This document shows positions 32,110 to 44,201 of a stretch of 64,000 nucleotides of DNA, in pieces. This stretch comes from Lineus longissimus. Taxonomy: Eukaryota; Nemertea; Pilidiophora; Heteronemertea; Lineidae. Made by a program: the position numbers and the translations under genes. Below the pieces are notes generated by a model. The model was not told the origin of the DNA and made no database searches. It was given only the letters and a program-made list of their open reading frames with translations. Numbering within the stretch: position 1 is the first letter of the stretch; every line of letters begins with the position of its first letter. The stretch spans positions 14,942,599 to 15,006,598 of the forward strand of contig NC_088309.1 of NCBI RefSeq assembly GCF_910592395.1, read 5' to 3'.

Positions 32110-34330
32110 CATGGCTAATAGCATGGACAATGCACAGCCTGCTGACCTGTGTACAGATACAGGTACAGGTAGGAGGACAAGGGCTAATTCCATAGGATCA
32201 TGTAGGGATGTACACAATGTAGAGGCCAATAATGATAAACAACCTGATATACATTACGAGTCAGACTGTGGGTCCACAGTGAGTACTGGGAGGAAGGATT
32301 TGCTAGTTTCTAGAATAGATGAGTTCTCTTCAAAAATTGATATTAACCCCGAGCTTGCTTCAAAACGGAGGAAAACCCTTAGAGATGGAATTATAAGGAA
32401 ACAGCCTGATCATATGTTTATAGACTATAGACGTGACATTGTTAAAGGGCAGGTGACGTATTCACCCTATGATATTGTTTTCATGACGCATAACACACTG
32501 AGATGGCAAGAGGTTTTATATGGGCATTTCGATAAACATTTAGGTGGAAAACGTAACATTCCGTATGGGGAACAAATGTTTATAGATTTAGATCAAGACT
32601 GCCAGTTATCAGTGAGTATTTTTCGTACCGGACGGGTGTTGGTGCAGAGTACTGCTCAGAATGCCTTGGAGACGTTCGTTACACTTTTTCCAAAGTTACG
32701 CGATGAGGTAAAGACAAGCTCTCAGGTAATCGGTGACGAGCTGTTTAGTTCTGAACCTAATGTTAATGGTAGTAAGGACTCAATGTTATCAGAGGATAGC
32801 TGGGCTGAAGGTGACCAATCGGAGGAGGACCTTAATGGAACGCTAAAAGCCCCATGTACGGTGATTAAGGCTAGGAAGACGAAGAGGAGGCAAAGTTCGG
32901 TGTATGATAAGTCGCTCTTGTCAATTACTGAGGCAATTCAGGCTATTCAGGGCACGCTTCATGTGTTTCAAACTACAATGGATGAACGCTGGACATCGAT
33001 GGATGCACGCCTATCCACCATGGATGTTCGACTAAAGTCGTTTGAGGACAAGATTGAGGTCTCAGTAAAGAAACATGTGGAAAAAGTTGCAGAGACATTT
33101 GAAAAAAAGTGGAACTGTGTGAGGCACGAGATGGACTTTACTACAAGTCGGTTATTCGATGAGGTAGTCGCTGCCAAGAACAGCTTCAGGGCTGAAGTGA
33201 CACATGTAAAAGATGATTTAAATGACAGGATCGATCACTTGGAGAAGGATGTCAATGATACCTTCGACTCATTCGAGAGCGCATTTGAGAAGGAAGTGAG
33301 TAAAGTAGAGGCGCTCGAGAAAGGACTAAGGAAGTTGGAGGCCAGGGTGAGCGCTAAAACTGTGGTCAGAAACAGTAACACACAGACAGAACTCGGAGCC
33401 GCGCCAGAGACACCAGTTGGGAAAGGCATACCCAAGTCTCAAGTCCGGGCAGTGTCATCGGCTGCCAAAGGGGAGGAAAGTGGTGACAACCAGGAGAATG
33501 GATTTACCCCGGTTAGGAAGCGGAGATCATTGACAGATGGTGTTGTGCTTTTCCTTGGTTCTAACGGCCTAAAGATTGGACGTAATCGAATATGCCCGGG
33601 AGTGAAAAGTAAGGTGATCAAATGTTTCTCAGCAAAGTACAGTCTCCATATCCTGGAGAGACCTTATTTCGAGGACCCCTGTTCCATTATCATATGTTGT
33701 GGAACGAACGACTTAGATTCAGATGTGCAGGAGGGTATGGATATCATAAGTGAGTTTGTCCAGAAATGCTGTAATGATTTCCCTGGATCAGAAGTCATTG
33801 TGTCAGGTCTCTTGCCAAGGCAGGATTTCAAAGTAAATGACATTAACATTGAACTTAAGAGGAGATTATCGAAGTTTCCAAACGTGACCTTTTGTTCTCA
33901 TGGCAATATATATCACAATCACTTAGTGGATAAGAAACATGTGAATGACGATGGGTTGACGCGAATGTGTCGAGATCTCCAGAACTGTTTGAACAAAGTT
34001 GGAATAAAGTTCAATAGTCCGGTCAATAGTCCAAGGGAGGAAGGGTTTCGTGGCCACGTTGAGCAGGGGGGACAGAGACAGCTGTTTGTGAAATCCCCTA
34101 GTGAACGAAGGGGACCCCTGAAGGAAAGAGCTCCATTGGATACAGAGAAAACAACTGACAATCGGTTTCAGCATGCAGGTCAGGGTTTTATGCCAATGGT
34201 ACCACCGCCTTTCTTTTTTCCATACCAGCATCAGAATATGCCACCACCATGGATGAGGCCACACCCAGTACCGTGGATGGGTATGCCGTCCATGCCACCT
34301 ATGCCGCCTATGCCCCAGCCTTGTTATTAG
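32110..34330 (+). CDS. LINE ORF1 protein with coiled coil and SGNH hydrolase domain
   Basis: The frame is open from 32048; the ATG at 32110 (MANSMDNAQ) is a likelier start since the earlier stretch is hydrophobic and out of character, giving about 740 residues. After an acidic linker comes a long coiled coil (about 32930-33350, with TMDERWTSMDARLSTMD repeats) that would trimerise ORF1p, then an SGNH domain with block I as LFLGSNG (about 33550), block III as CCGTNDL (about 33695) and a His/Asp region HVNDDGLTR (about 33940), then a Met/Pro-rich tail. SGNH domains in LINE ORF1 proteins are thought to be esterases. Block I has Ser-Asn where GDS is expected, though the Ser is kept. The ORF is intact. 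Confidence 0.8.
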
Positions 34331-34484
34331 TGTAGTCAGCTTCCTGTTTGATATTAGGTTGAGGTTGTTTAGGAAGAAAATGCTTAGTGTTGGGAAGCTT
34401 AGACCAATCTTTTGACTCCTTGTGTTATGAACAATATATGGAATACTTAGTTTCTCTTGGGAGAAACTCTTTCGCATTTATCTG

Positions 34485-37400
34485 TTGATGCCTTTGAAGC
34501 AATCTGTTCAAGCTTTACGGGTTGGGTCATGGAATGTTCATGGCCTTTTTGAGTGCAGTAATGACTCATCATTTTATGATATTATTAAAGACTTCCATAT
34601 ATTTGCATGCTTAGAGACGTGGGTTAGTTCCACTAGAATAGATGAGATAACAAATGTAGATAAATTTATTCACTTTTCGCAACCTGGGAGAAAGTATAGT
34701 GGTGATGGTAGAGGCAGGTCATCAGGTGGCACCACTGTTTTTGTTCGTAAAGATGTTCGACATGGTGTGAAGGTATTGGAGATTAATACTTACTGTGCCT
34801 GGTTAAAATTGATAAAAACTCATTTTGGTACTGAGGATGATATCTATATCTGTTTTGTTTACATACCACCAACGGGGTCTATCGTTTACACAGCATCACC
34901 TGATTTTGATGCTTTCAGTCTGTTGGGAGATGGTTATCAGAAATACAGTCAGCTAGGTGGTGTTTTGCTAATGGGTGATTTCAATGCTAGGACGGGAATG
35001 GAGGACGATTTTGATGATTGTCAAAGGTTCTCACCCATTTCCAATCAGTTATTGGATACACCGGTTTGGGAGACTTTAAGAACCAGGTGTAATAGGGATT
35101 CTTGATTGAATGTTTATGGTCGGCATTTACTTGACTTTTGTAAATTACATGAGTGTAGAATCGTCAATGGTCGCGTGGGTGGGGATTATTTGGGCCAGGT
35201 GTCATGCCACACGCATGCTGGAGTGAGCTTGGTTGATTATGCTATCGCAGACAAATCTGTGTTTAAAAACATTTCATCTCTTTATGTATCATCACCAAAC
35301 CACATGTCGGATCACTCGTACTTGTCATTACTTATGAATGTGAGTTATTTGAAGAGGGATCGTATTTCCACAATACCAAGAAGGGATGTTCTTAGGTTGG
35401 ATAGTTTTGTATGGGATAATTTGAATAGAGATAATTTTGTGCAAGCCCTTAATGTGCCTTTTCTGCAGGAGGAAATTCAGGGAATTTTGTGTGATTCTAT
35501 GAATGACAGTAATTTAGCTGTGGAAAAATTAACTACCACTTTACAGGCTGCAGCTAAAATGACTTTAAAAAAGAAGGGAATAAAGAAAGTGATTAAGAAG
35601 GATAAATTAGGGTTTGATAAAGAATGTATCTTCTTGAAGCGTGAGGTTATTTCTTTAGGAAAGGCCCTTGGTAAAGATCCAAGAGATCCTATATTGCGTG
35701 GTCGGTTTATGAAGAAGAAGAAAGAGTTTAAGAAAGTGGTGAAAGAGAAAAATAGAAAGGCAAAACATGCCTTAATGGTTAAGTTGACTAGTATTGCTTC
35801 ATCTGATCCGAAAGGTTATTGGTCTCTTATTCGGAAGTTGAAAAAATGCCGCAAAGAGAATCCCATTGATGATATTTCGTCTTGGTATGATCATTTCAAT
35901 GGGTTATTGAATAACTTAGCAAAATCTACGAACAAGTCCTTTGATGACAGTTTTTTAAAGGATATGTCATCTAAATTAGATGAGATGATTAGGGAGGATG
36001 GGGCACATGAAGTTTGTAAGTTACTGGATGGTGAGATAACACTTGAGGAAGTGACAAGGGTTGTAAAGAAAATGAAAGTCGGTAAAGCGGCTGGTAATGA
36101 CATGGTTCTGAATGAAATGATAAAATCAAGTCCCCAAGCTATTATTGAGGCTATTACCAAAAGTTGTAATCTTGTGTTGAAGAGTGAATCATATCCTAGC
36201 TCTTGGGGGACGGGCATTGTTTCCCCAATTCATAAAGGTGGTTCCCTTACTAACGTAGATAATTATAGGGGAGTGACAGTGTCAAGCTGTTTGAGTAAAG
36301 TTTTTACAGGGGTTCTAAATGACCGGTTAAATGTGTTCCTCTCAGAAAATCAAATATTATGTGAGAATCAGATTGGTTTTCGTCCCAAGTTTAGAACTGC
36401 TGATCGTGTTCGTGTTGTCTTCTATTGTTCAAAGTTTTAAGCGAAAGCATCGTCCTTTATATGCATGTTTTGTAGACTTGTCAAAAGCTTATGATCGGAT
36501 AAATCATAATTGCTTGTTTTATAAACTTCTAAAAAGTGGAATAAGTGGGAAATTTGTAAGAGTGATTAGGGATATTTATGAGAAATCTGTTTCTTGTGTT
36601 AAAGTAGATGACAGACTCTCGGATCTTTTCAAACAGAATATTGGCCTCCGCCAAGGGTGTATTTTGAGTCCATCATTATTCAACATATTCATTAATGACT
36701 TACCAGATTACTTGAATACTCCAGACACGGACCCAGTAATATTTGAAGGAAGAATTGTTTCCAGTTTATTGTTTGCGGATGACCTCTTAATTTTGTCTCA
36801 GAGTTCGAAAGGTTTACAAAGAGCTTTAGATAAAGTGTCTGTTTTTTGCAAGCGCTGGCGGTTGGTTGTTAATATATCGAAAACGAAGGCAATATGTTTC
36901 AATAAAAGGTTCAAGAAGGGTCTTTCCCTTAGAATTGGTGATGAACAGATTGAGTTTGTTGAATCTGTCAAGTACCTTGGTATTATGTTCTCTTGTAATG
37001 GATCTTTTAAGAAAGCAGAGCGGACATTAACAATTAAAGCAAAGCAGGCAGTTTATCAGTTGAACAAACATTTTAATATTTACCAGGGTACTCAAGTAAA
37101 GACTCTGCTCAGTTTATTCGATTCTCTTATAAAACCACAACTTTTGTATGGTTCTGAGGTATGGGGTGCTTATGTTTTTCGTAAGCCTACAGTTGCTCAC
37201 ATTAGAAAACAGGTATTTTGTGGACCTTTTGATCATGAATTGGTGCATGTGAAATTTTGTAAGTCAATCTTGGGAGTTCGGCGCCAAACGTGTAATGCTG
37301 CCGTTCTGGCTGAGGTGGGGCGTCTTCCTTTATCTTATACTATTTTTATATCGGTCTTAAATTTTATAAATCATATTATATCTATGAATAATGAGTTAGC

Positions 37401-37991
37401 TCAATTAGCTATGAGAGCAGAGTTTAAGAACTTGCAAGTTGGCATCTCCAGCTATTTCGACTTCCCAGCTGTTTTACTGAAGTTGATAGGAATTGACTTG
37501 GTAGATTTAGATTTAGATTCTGTAAATAAGTCATTTGTGGGGAAAATAAGGGTGAAGATTAGGGAGTTGTTAGAGCGTGCTTTGATGGATGAACTTAAAA
37601 GCAAAAGTAAGCTGGAGTTGTATTCTTCTCTGAAGGTCAACTTTGGAAGAGAACGGTATTTAGACTCATTGGTTAACACTCTGTTTGTCTTTCTGATCAT
37701 GATTTTGATATTGAGTCTGGGTGAAGAAAAAATATCCCGAGGGAAAGAAGGCTATGTTCTTTGTGTAACTCAGGTGAGATCGGGTCTGAGTATCATGTCA
37801 TTATGGAATGTGTTCAGCCTGATCTGAAGGCAATACGTTTTCAAGCCCTAGAAGAATTAAATTTAATTAATGGTATATTTCAGGAGTTTGGGAGTCAACA
37901 GATTTTTAACTATTGTTTACTGGGGAATGATACAAATATTTGTCATATCGTGGATGCCTTTTTATGGAAAATTTTGAAATTGATAAAATAA
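34485..37991 (+). pseudogene. LINE ORF2: APE endonuclease and reverse transcriptase
   Basis: The endonuclease part has SWNVHGL, CLETW, GDFNARTG and the SDHSYL end motif. A TGA at 35103-35105 interrupts it in phase. The reverse transcriptase follows with KAAGNDMVLNEM, NYRGVTV, GFRP, FVDLSKAYDRI, GLRQGCILSPSLFN and the catalytic FADDL (about 36772). One base shift near 36405 and another near 37700-37760 break the frame; the end piece (37761-37991) has a Cys-x-Ser...His...Cys cluster. The enzyme would nick DNA and prime reverse transcription at the nick. The key catalytic residues survive, so inactivation is by frame breaks alone. Confidence 0.85.
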
Positions 37992-38157
37992 CTTGGTTAT
38001 TTTGTTTAATGATGTCATGATTTTGTCTAGTTGTTTTATGTCTTATTAGTTCTTTAGTGGTTAGCTTTGTGTAGGAATGTATACATCATGTATTATACTT
38101 TATATGTCATATACCTATGTAAATAACCTTTTATATGGTGACAATAAAGTTTATTTG

Positions 38158-38648
38158 AAAAGTTTATTTGAATATAGCTCGAACTACCGTTCAAGTTCGC
38201 CATCTCCTGTGAGTCATCAGTCTAGACGTCATAGTCGTAGTCCGGCTAGAGACCGTTATCGTTCCTATTCAGATAGTCATCGTGTATCCAGTAGATCTCC
38301 ATGTAGGGACAGTCGTCGTTCTGGGGATCCTATGGTATTTCTCGTTCTGGTAACTCTCCCCGTCGTGCCACCTCCAACATTGTCTGATATTTCTGCCACA
38401 AACCCAATCATGGGTGGAGAAACTGTTATACTTACCAGAACATGGTAAGTCGCGGAATGAACCCTACTTTCATGCCCGTCAGGCCTCCAGCGCCACCCTT
38501 TTCTCAATCTCATTATCAGCCATCCGACAATGGTCAACAGTTCCGTCAGGACAGTCGATGTCCTCAACCCTACCCATTTCAATCATATAAGCCAGATAAT
38601 AGGTCTAGGTTTTATCAGTACTCTGGACCACAACAGCAAAATTTTTAG
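38158..38648 (+). pseudogene. Ty3/gypsy gag C-terminal RS/Pro-rich part
   Basis: Immediately after the LINE tail the plus strand encodes an Arg/Ser-rich stretch (SRRHSRSPARDRYRS), then by shift a Pro/Gln/Tyr-rich stretch ending at 38648. This fits the disordered basic tail of a gypsy nucleocapsid. Frame changes near 38330 and 38440. Confidence 0.5.
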
Positions 38649-38734
38649 ATAGGAGAAGCACTAACTGCCACTTAGATGCCTCTCCGGCTCTATTTTCTGC
38701 TCAGCATTCTGGTGATCAACATTCTAGTGATCAT

Positions 38735-39058
38735 TTGTTTTCATCGTATAATCCACATTCTGAATATCTTGGTGAATCCTCTGCTGACATTCAGCTCACT
38801 TCTAGGAATTATGCCAAAGGTTATTTACCCACAGGTCAAGGTTTGGTCATTTTATTTGATTCAGGAGCCACTGAGACTCTGATTGGTTTGGAAACTGTAA
38901 GGGACTCCCCCTATTTGTCCAAATTGCCCAAGGTTGATATTAAACCAGTCAAATTTCGTATTGGTAATGGCGAATTTTTGTTTGCAAAACAGGCCATCAA
39001 CTTATCAAGCCTAAACTTACTATTCAGGGGAACCATTTCAATGTATACTGTGTCATAG
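38735..39058 (+). pseudogene. Ty3/gypsy aspartic protease domain
   Basis: Frame 38735-39058 contains VILFDSGATETLIG (about 38847-38888), the active-site motif of retropepsin-like proteases, followed by an FRIGNGEF flap-like segment. The domain would cleave the Gag-Pol product. Coding then drifts (IAENFIGPDILI in another frame near 39055) and is cut off before any reverse transcriptase. Confidence 0.75.
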
Positions 39059-39139
39059 CTGAGAATTTCATTGGTCCTGATATTCTTATTTGTTACAAGA
39101 CAAGACTTTCCAGGCTTTTGTTGATCATTCTTCTTTGGT

Positions 39140-40023
39140 TCAGATTGTAAAGTCAAAGAAGCAGCCACCGACCACTAGGTTGCAAAAGCTGCTTGAGCGA
39201 TTGTCTCCCTATAGTTTTTAGTTGTCGTACATGCCAGGCAAAGAGCTTGTGTTAGCTGATTTCTTGTCACGTGCTCCTCTAGATGATGATACTGAGTTGG
39301 ATAGGATTATGCCAATCGCGTTCCAGGCACAATCACCTGTTATTTATGAATTAGAGTCTCTTTCAACTCCTGTTCAGGAGCATGCATTCTATACACTGCC
39401 ACTTCCTGAAAAGATTGTTACCAGGTCATATGCAAAGAAAATGAACATTCCTGTACCTCTTCTGCATAGGCCAAAACCAATTCCCAAACCACGAACACAT
39501 GTTCCTTGTCAGCAGACAGTGTCTGTTGCACCTACACACACTCCTCTTGTTAATGGCATTCAAAACCATGTGCCACCAGTACCTATACTGCCAAAAGCTC
39601 CACGTGTGCCCATTGTTACATCAACAGTGGCCAACAGTGTCAGTGATTTCATTTGTTCTCCAACAGAATGACAAATCTCAATCATCAATAAAGGTTGCTG
39701 ATGAACCTAGGCTCATTGATTCCGCTCTTCCTCCATCTTCTGTCGTTGAAGAGTATTCAGATGATATTTTAGATCTCCTCGTTAGACCCACACCATTGGT
39801 TCCAAGGATTGATCGCATGCATACCAAGCATTTCCCTGATCAGGCATCTCTGAATAAGGTATTGAAGATCATCAGACGCAAGGTGATTCGGGATTACACT
39901 CTCCCTATTCAGGCACAACAGCTTAGTACAGCACAACAGACATCTCCATATTTTAAACCCATCTATGATTACTTAGTCCATTATATTTTGCCAGCAGATA
40001 AGAAAGCTGCTAGGGGTCGTTAG
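39140..40023 (+). pseudogene. End of RNase H and integrase leader
   Basis: Sequence at 39165-39275 encodes the junction typical of the end of gypsy RNase H (LQKLLERLSPYSF, then YMPGKELVLADFLSRAP). It follows the protease by only about 100 bases, so some 1.2 kb or more of reverse transcriptase and RNase H is missing. A Pro/Ser-rich spacer follows (39300-39670), then a frame shift to 39670-40023 with the helical region preceding integrase. Confidence 0.7.
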
Positions 40024-40108
40024 CATCAAATCTGAGCAGTATCTGACTTTCAATGGCATTCTGTTCAGGATTTTCTTTCCAACCAATTCTGAGAATTTCT
40101 GTTTTCAA

Positions 40109-41689
40109 TTGGCAGTTCCGGAAAAGTATATAAATACCATCATAGGCCAGCATCATGGCTCAGGTTTGCTTCTGGGACATGGAGGATGTACCAGAACTTA
40201 CCTCACCATAAGGAAAAATTTCTATTTTCCATCTATGTTCCAACGCATTGTCTCGTATATTCAATCATGTGATAGGTGTCAGCAACTTAAGGGAAAGTCT
40301 GATACTATGCGGACATTTCATGAACGCATTCAAGCCAGTTTTGAACCATTCAAGACCATTAGTATGGATTTCAAATCCGTGCCCACATCTCCATCAGGTT
40401 ACCGTCATATGCTAGTGGTGACATGTGCCATGACCAGGTTTGTTGTGGCCGTCCCACTAAAGACAATTGACGCCCCCACTGTTTGTGAAGCCCTTCTCCA
40501 GAAGGTGATTGCTCTGTTTGGCGTCCCATCTGTTATTGTGTCAGATGCAGCAGCATCTCTCACCGGTCATCTTGTTGAATTACTGTGTGCGACACTTGGC
40601 ATTCAACAGAAGCTTGTCTCTGTAGAAAATCATGGTAGTCGTATGGATGATCGGCAAATCAAATCCATTGCCGGCCTCATCAAAGCAAATCTCCTTGAGT
40701 ATGGTGTTTCTTGGACTCAATTCGTGTCCACAGCCATGTACACATACAATTCATTTTCAAGTGCTCACTTGGGAGGTTACTCTCCTTTCTATTTGTTCTT
40801 CTTGCGTGAACCAGCTGATTTGTCCACTTTGAATTTCAAACCATGTCTAGGTCTCCCACGGTCACATGCTGAGTATGTCCAACATCTGCAACAGAAATTT
40901 CAGAATGTGTCCAAATGTATGCTACAGCTCCAAGAGCACCAGCAACTGTCTCAAAATGCCAAGATTGCTAACAAACTTCAGAAATCTCCCATCTATGCTG
41001 AAGGTCAGTTGGTTTATCTACATAAACCCAATACTACAGGGATGACAGCCAACACAAGAAAGTTTAAGACTCTTTGGGTTGGCCCATTTGTTGTACACCA
41101 GGTTTTGGATAGGACACACTATATCATGGCAGATTTGAAGGGAAACATCATTCCTGATATCTTCAATTTTGCAAGGTTGAAACCAGCATTTTTGAGGGCC
41201 ACAGGTCAGACAAATATAGCACATCTCCAGCAGTTGCAAGACTTGCTTCATAAGGCAGACAAGGCACAGGATGAGAAAGCTGTGCATGCTGCTTATGCTT
41301 TGGATTTCACTGCTGAGATAGGTTCTGCTCATGAATCCACCACCTATAGAGGCGACATCTATGCCTCACAGGCTGAACTTTGTGATTTGAATATTCATTT
41401 GTCTCATGCTGAGGGTAACCATGGCATGGTTGCACCCTCTGTGTTGTCCACTAAGCAACAGGATGATTTGTCTAGGCTCACTTGGCAATCTCCCTCAGAG
41501 TTTGATTACACCACTTTGAAACGTGCGCGTTTCAAGAATGGATGCCTAGAACTCTTGCTCTCTGTGCCTTTTGGGCAGAAACAGTTTAGCTATTGGTGGT
41601 CACCTCAATTTGAACCACATGTTGTCAGCATTGTCCAGTTTGTGTTCAGTGCCAAGGATATAAGATGTACAGGGTGTCCCAACCCGTAA
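40109..41689 (+). pseudogene. Ty3/gypsy integrase
   Basis: A 526-codon frame with the HHCC zinc domain (HHGSGLLLGHGG...CDRCQQ), the catalytic core with Asp in SMDFKSV (about 40368) and Asp in VSDAAAS (about 40540), and at the expected third position MDDRQIKSI where family members have Glu; here an Asp stands in its place. A C-terminal chromodomain-free barrel (WVGPFVVHQVLD, RLKPAFLR) ends the conserved part, followed by a 170-residue tail of unknown role. It would join cDNA to the target. The second motif also lacks the usual Arg-Gly after Asp. Both changes suggest a non-functional enzyme in a long open frame. Confidence 0.8.
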
Positions 41690-41924
41690 AAATGTTCAAA
41701 GATAAAACCATTCATGATAAGTCACATATTTTGGCAAAAAGCCAAGAGAAAAGTGATTAGACGACAATTTATTGAGAATATAGTTTGTTTTTGAACATCT
41801 CAAGTGACTTCTTGTTGTCATTGTTATGGTAATGATGTCATTGGTGTTTGCAACAAGACGTTGCTATATTGCTTATCAAAACAAATCTTTACGAGAATAA
41901 TTATTTCATCCTCATTGCTATTTT

Positions 41925-43420
41925 TAGCTCACCTGGGTGAGCTTATGTCGTCACGTCTTGTCGGTCGTCTGTCCGTCTGTCGGGCGGTCCGTCGGGCGGT
42001 CCGGCGTCCATCAACAATGGTGGCACGTTTGCTCACCATTGAGTCTAGGAGGTTGAAACTTGGTGTGTGGATGTCTTTTGACAGCATGACCTGACATACC
42101 CAAAATCATTGCAATTTGACCTATTTTCTGGGCTCCAGGCGGCCATCTTTGGAAACCTTATTTTGTCACAATATCTCATGAATGCTGATAGCTAGGATCT
42201 TGAATTTATTTCTGTGGATACCTCTGAAGAGACTACATGACATAATACCCGGGTTTTTTATTTGACCTACTTTTCAAGGTTACAGAGATCAAACTCTATA
42301 ATTTCACCGCAGGTGGCACGTTTCGTCATCACTTGTTGGAGACTCTTTAAATTTGGTATGTAGACACTTATTGAGCATCTCTACATGTTGACCAAAAAAG
42401 TAGGTCAATGTGACCAACTTTTCAGTGATAAGTAGGTCAAGTTTGTAAAATCCTATGAAGACATTATTATAGAAAATTGTGTTGCCCAAGGTTACACATG
42501 ACTTGACCAAGTCAGTGTGATTCCTCTCTGTGTATTTGCTCCTCTCTATTTCAAGACTATAGCTAAATTAGGCAATATTTCAACAGTAAAGTATGTAAAT
42601 AGCCTGCATGCCTACTTACAACAATATCAAAGCAGTGCCAGGAATGAACCCCCTCTGGTAGAACAGCCAAAATGACCAAGTCAGTGTGATTCCTATCTTT
42701 TCAATATCTCATGAGCGTCGATAGCTAGAACAATGAAATTTTTACTGTCAATACTTCTGATGAGACGACATGACATAATGTACGAGTTTTTGATTTAACC
42801 TACTTTTGAAGGTCACAGAGGTCAAACTCTAAAATTTCAGCGACGGTGGCACGTTTCGTCATTAATTGTCCTAGACTCTTCAAATTTGATATGTAGATAC
42901 CTATTCGGCATCTGTACATATTAACAAAAACCTCCGGTCAATGTGAGCTACTTTTCAAGTGTAAGTAAGTCAAGTCATAAAACGCAATGTGAGTTATATC
43001 AAGAAACCTTCACTGTGTGATTCTCAAAGGGGCATCATTAATCGATGTAATCAAGATTGACATAGAGCGTATAACTAGAACATTTTGACCTTGATCTAGT
43101 TTCCAAGATCAGAAAGGTCAAACTCTAAAATTCCACTGAAGTTGATGCATTTCACTACTATTTGTCTGAGATTTTTCAAATTTTATATGGAGACACCTAT
43201 TGAGCATCTGTACAAGTTGACGCAATTCAGGTCAATTGTGACCTTGTTTATGAAGCTCACAGAGGTGAAACTCTAAAAGTGTCATTGACAGTGCCACATT
43301 TTGTCATATCTAAAAGTCAATTTAACCTCCATATGTAATTTCATCTGCAACTAAATGATTCCCAGGTGAGCACAATGTCCCCAGGACATTTCATTATTAA
43401 AGCTAGTGAGTAGTTAGTTG
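41925..43420. repeat. Dispersed repeat starting TTTTAGCTCACCTGGGTGAG
   Basis: Begins with the palindrome GCTCACCTGGGTGAGC and a (GTCCGTCGGGCG)-like run (about 41965-42005), ends with CCCAGGTGAGCACAATGTCC. Inside, a unit starting GGTGGCACGTTTCGTCAT and ending ATTTGGTATGTAGACACCTA recurs at about 42020, 42312, 42846 and, more worn, 43140, with TGACCTACTTTTCAAGGT between. No protein is encoded. I know this kind of repeat from several marine invertebrate genomes; its class is not settled here. Confidence 0.65.
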
Positions 43421-44201
43421 GATAATTGTAGAAACATCTATTAGCTATGGATGTGACCTTTTTTCTACTTGTCTTCATTGAAGCTTTGTGCAACAGTATT
43501 CTGTCTATTGAACAATTTTCCAGCTTCAGTATTTTATTTTAAATACTTCATTTTATTGGATGTTTGTACGGCTTACTCTCATCAGTCTTGGGACTGATTT
43601 ATTTTCGTGATGGGTTTCTGTCTCCAAGCAGTGCTTGTGGCAATTGCTGTTTCGAGACAGCTCATACAATAGTGTATGATTTAAGCAATTTGGATACTTA
43701 AGCGACAACAATATTTTTTTGTTGAGGTTTTGTAAATACGCGTGTCATCCAGAAGTTCTTCGAGTTAAACTTTATTTTTTCACAGTTTTCAGATGCCTCG
43801 TCGACCGGTCCAGTCATTTTCGCAATATTCCCAGCAGAGGTTCTCATTGTATCATTGCATATTTCAACATGCTGTTTAGCATGAGATTAATGATTTGATG
43901 TATAATTATATTATAACCTTATGATCATACTTTGTCATGAATGAAGTGGTCATTCATTAGTAAGTGGACAACAAAATACAAATATTGTAACTAAGTTCGG
44001 CCGCTGGCCAAACACTGATGGGAACCCCGAACTATATGATGTAATTTAAGTTCATTCGCTGAATGAACACCTCGTTTAAAGCCTTATTATCATTGATTGT
44101 ACCCCATTCAACAATACTATGTGTTAAGCCAAAGTCATATTCCTCTAATTGTTTTAAAAATATATTTTAACTTCGTAAAATATTTTACCAGTTGCGCGGG
44201 A
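43421..44201 (+). other. Gypsy 3' non-coding region
   Basis: Between the dispersed repeat and the 3' LTR. AT-rich, no ORF or known motif, except the purine-rich GCGCGGGA next to the LTR that may serve as the polypurine tract. Confidence 0.45.

Larger units (their letters stand above)
31950..38171 (+). mobile_element. APE-type LINE inserted in gypsy gag
   Basis: A two-ORF non-LTR retrotransposon in the same direction as the host gypsy element. ORF1 has an SGNH hydrolase domain; ORF2 has an APE endonuclease and reverse transcriptase. The 3' end carries AATAAA and a short tandem AAAGTTTATTTG repeated twice, then gypsy gag-like coding resumes at about 38158. The 5' boundary is uncertain (somewhere in 31905-32047) and no target duplication was identified. 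The clade is not assigned with confidence; the SGNH-bearing ORF1 recalls the CR1/L2 group, while the RT motifs are not typical CR1. Confidence 0.8.

Noticed and set aside
41668-41690. TACAGGGTGTCCCAA, which looks like a mariner terminal repeat
   Set aside because: No inverted partner was found downstream and no transposase is present; may be a trace of a lost or truncated mariner at the end of the integrase frame.
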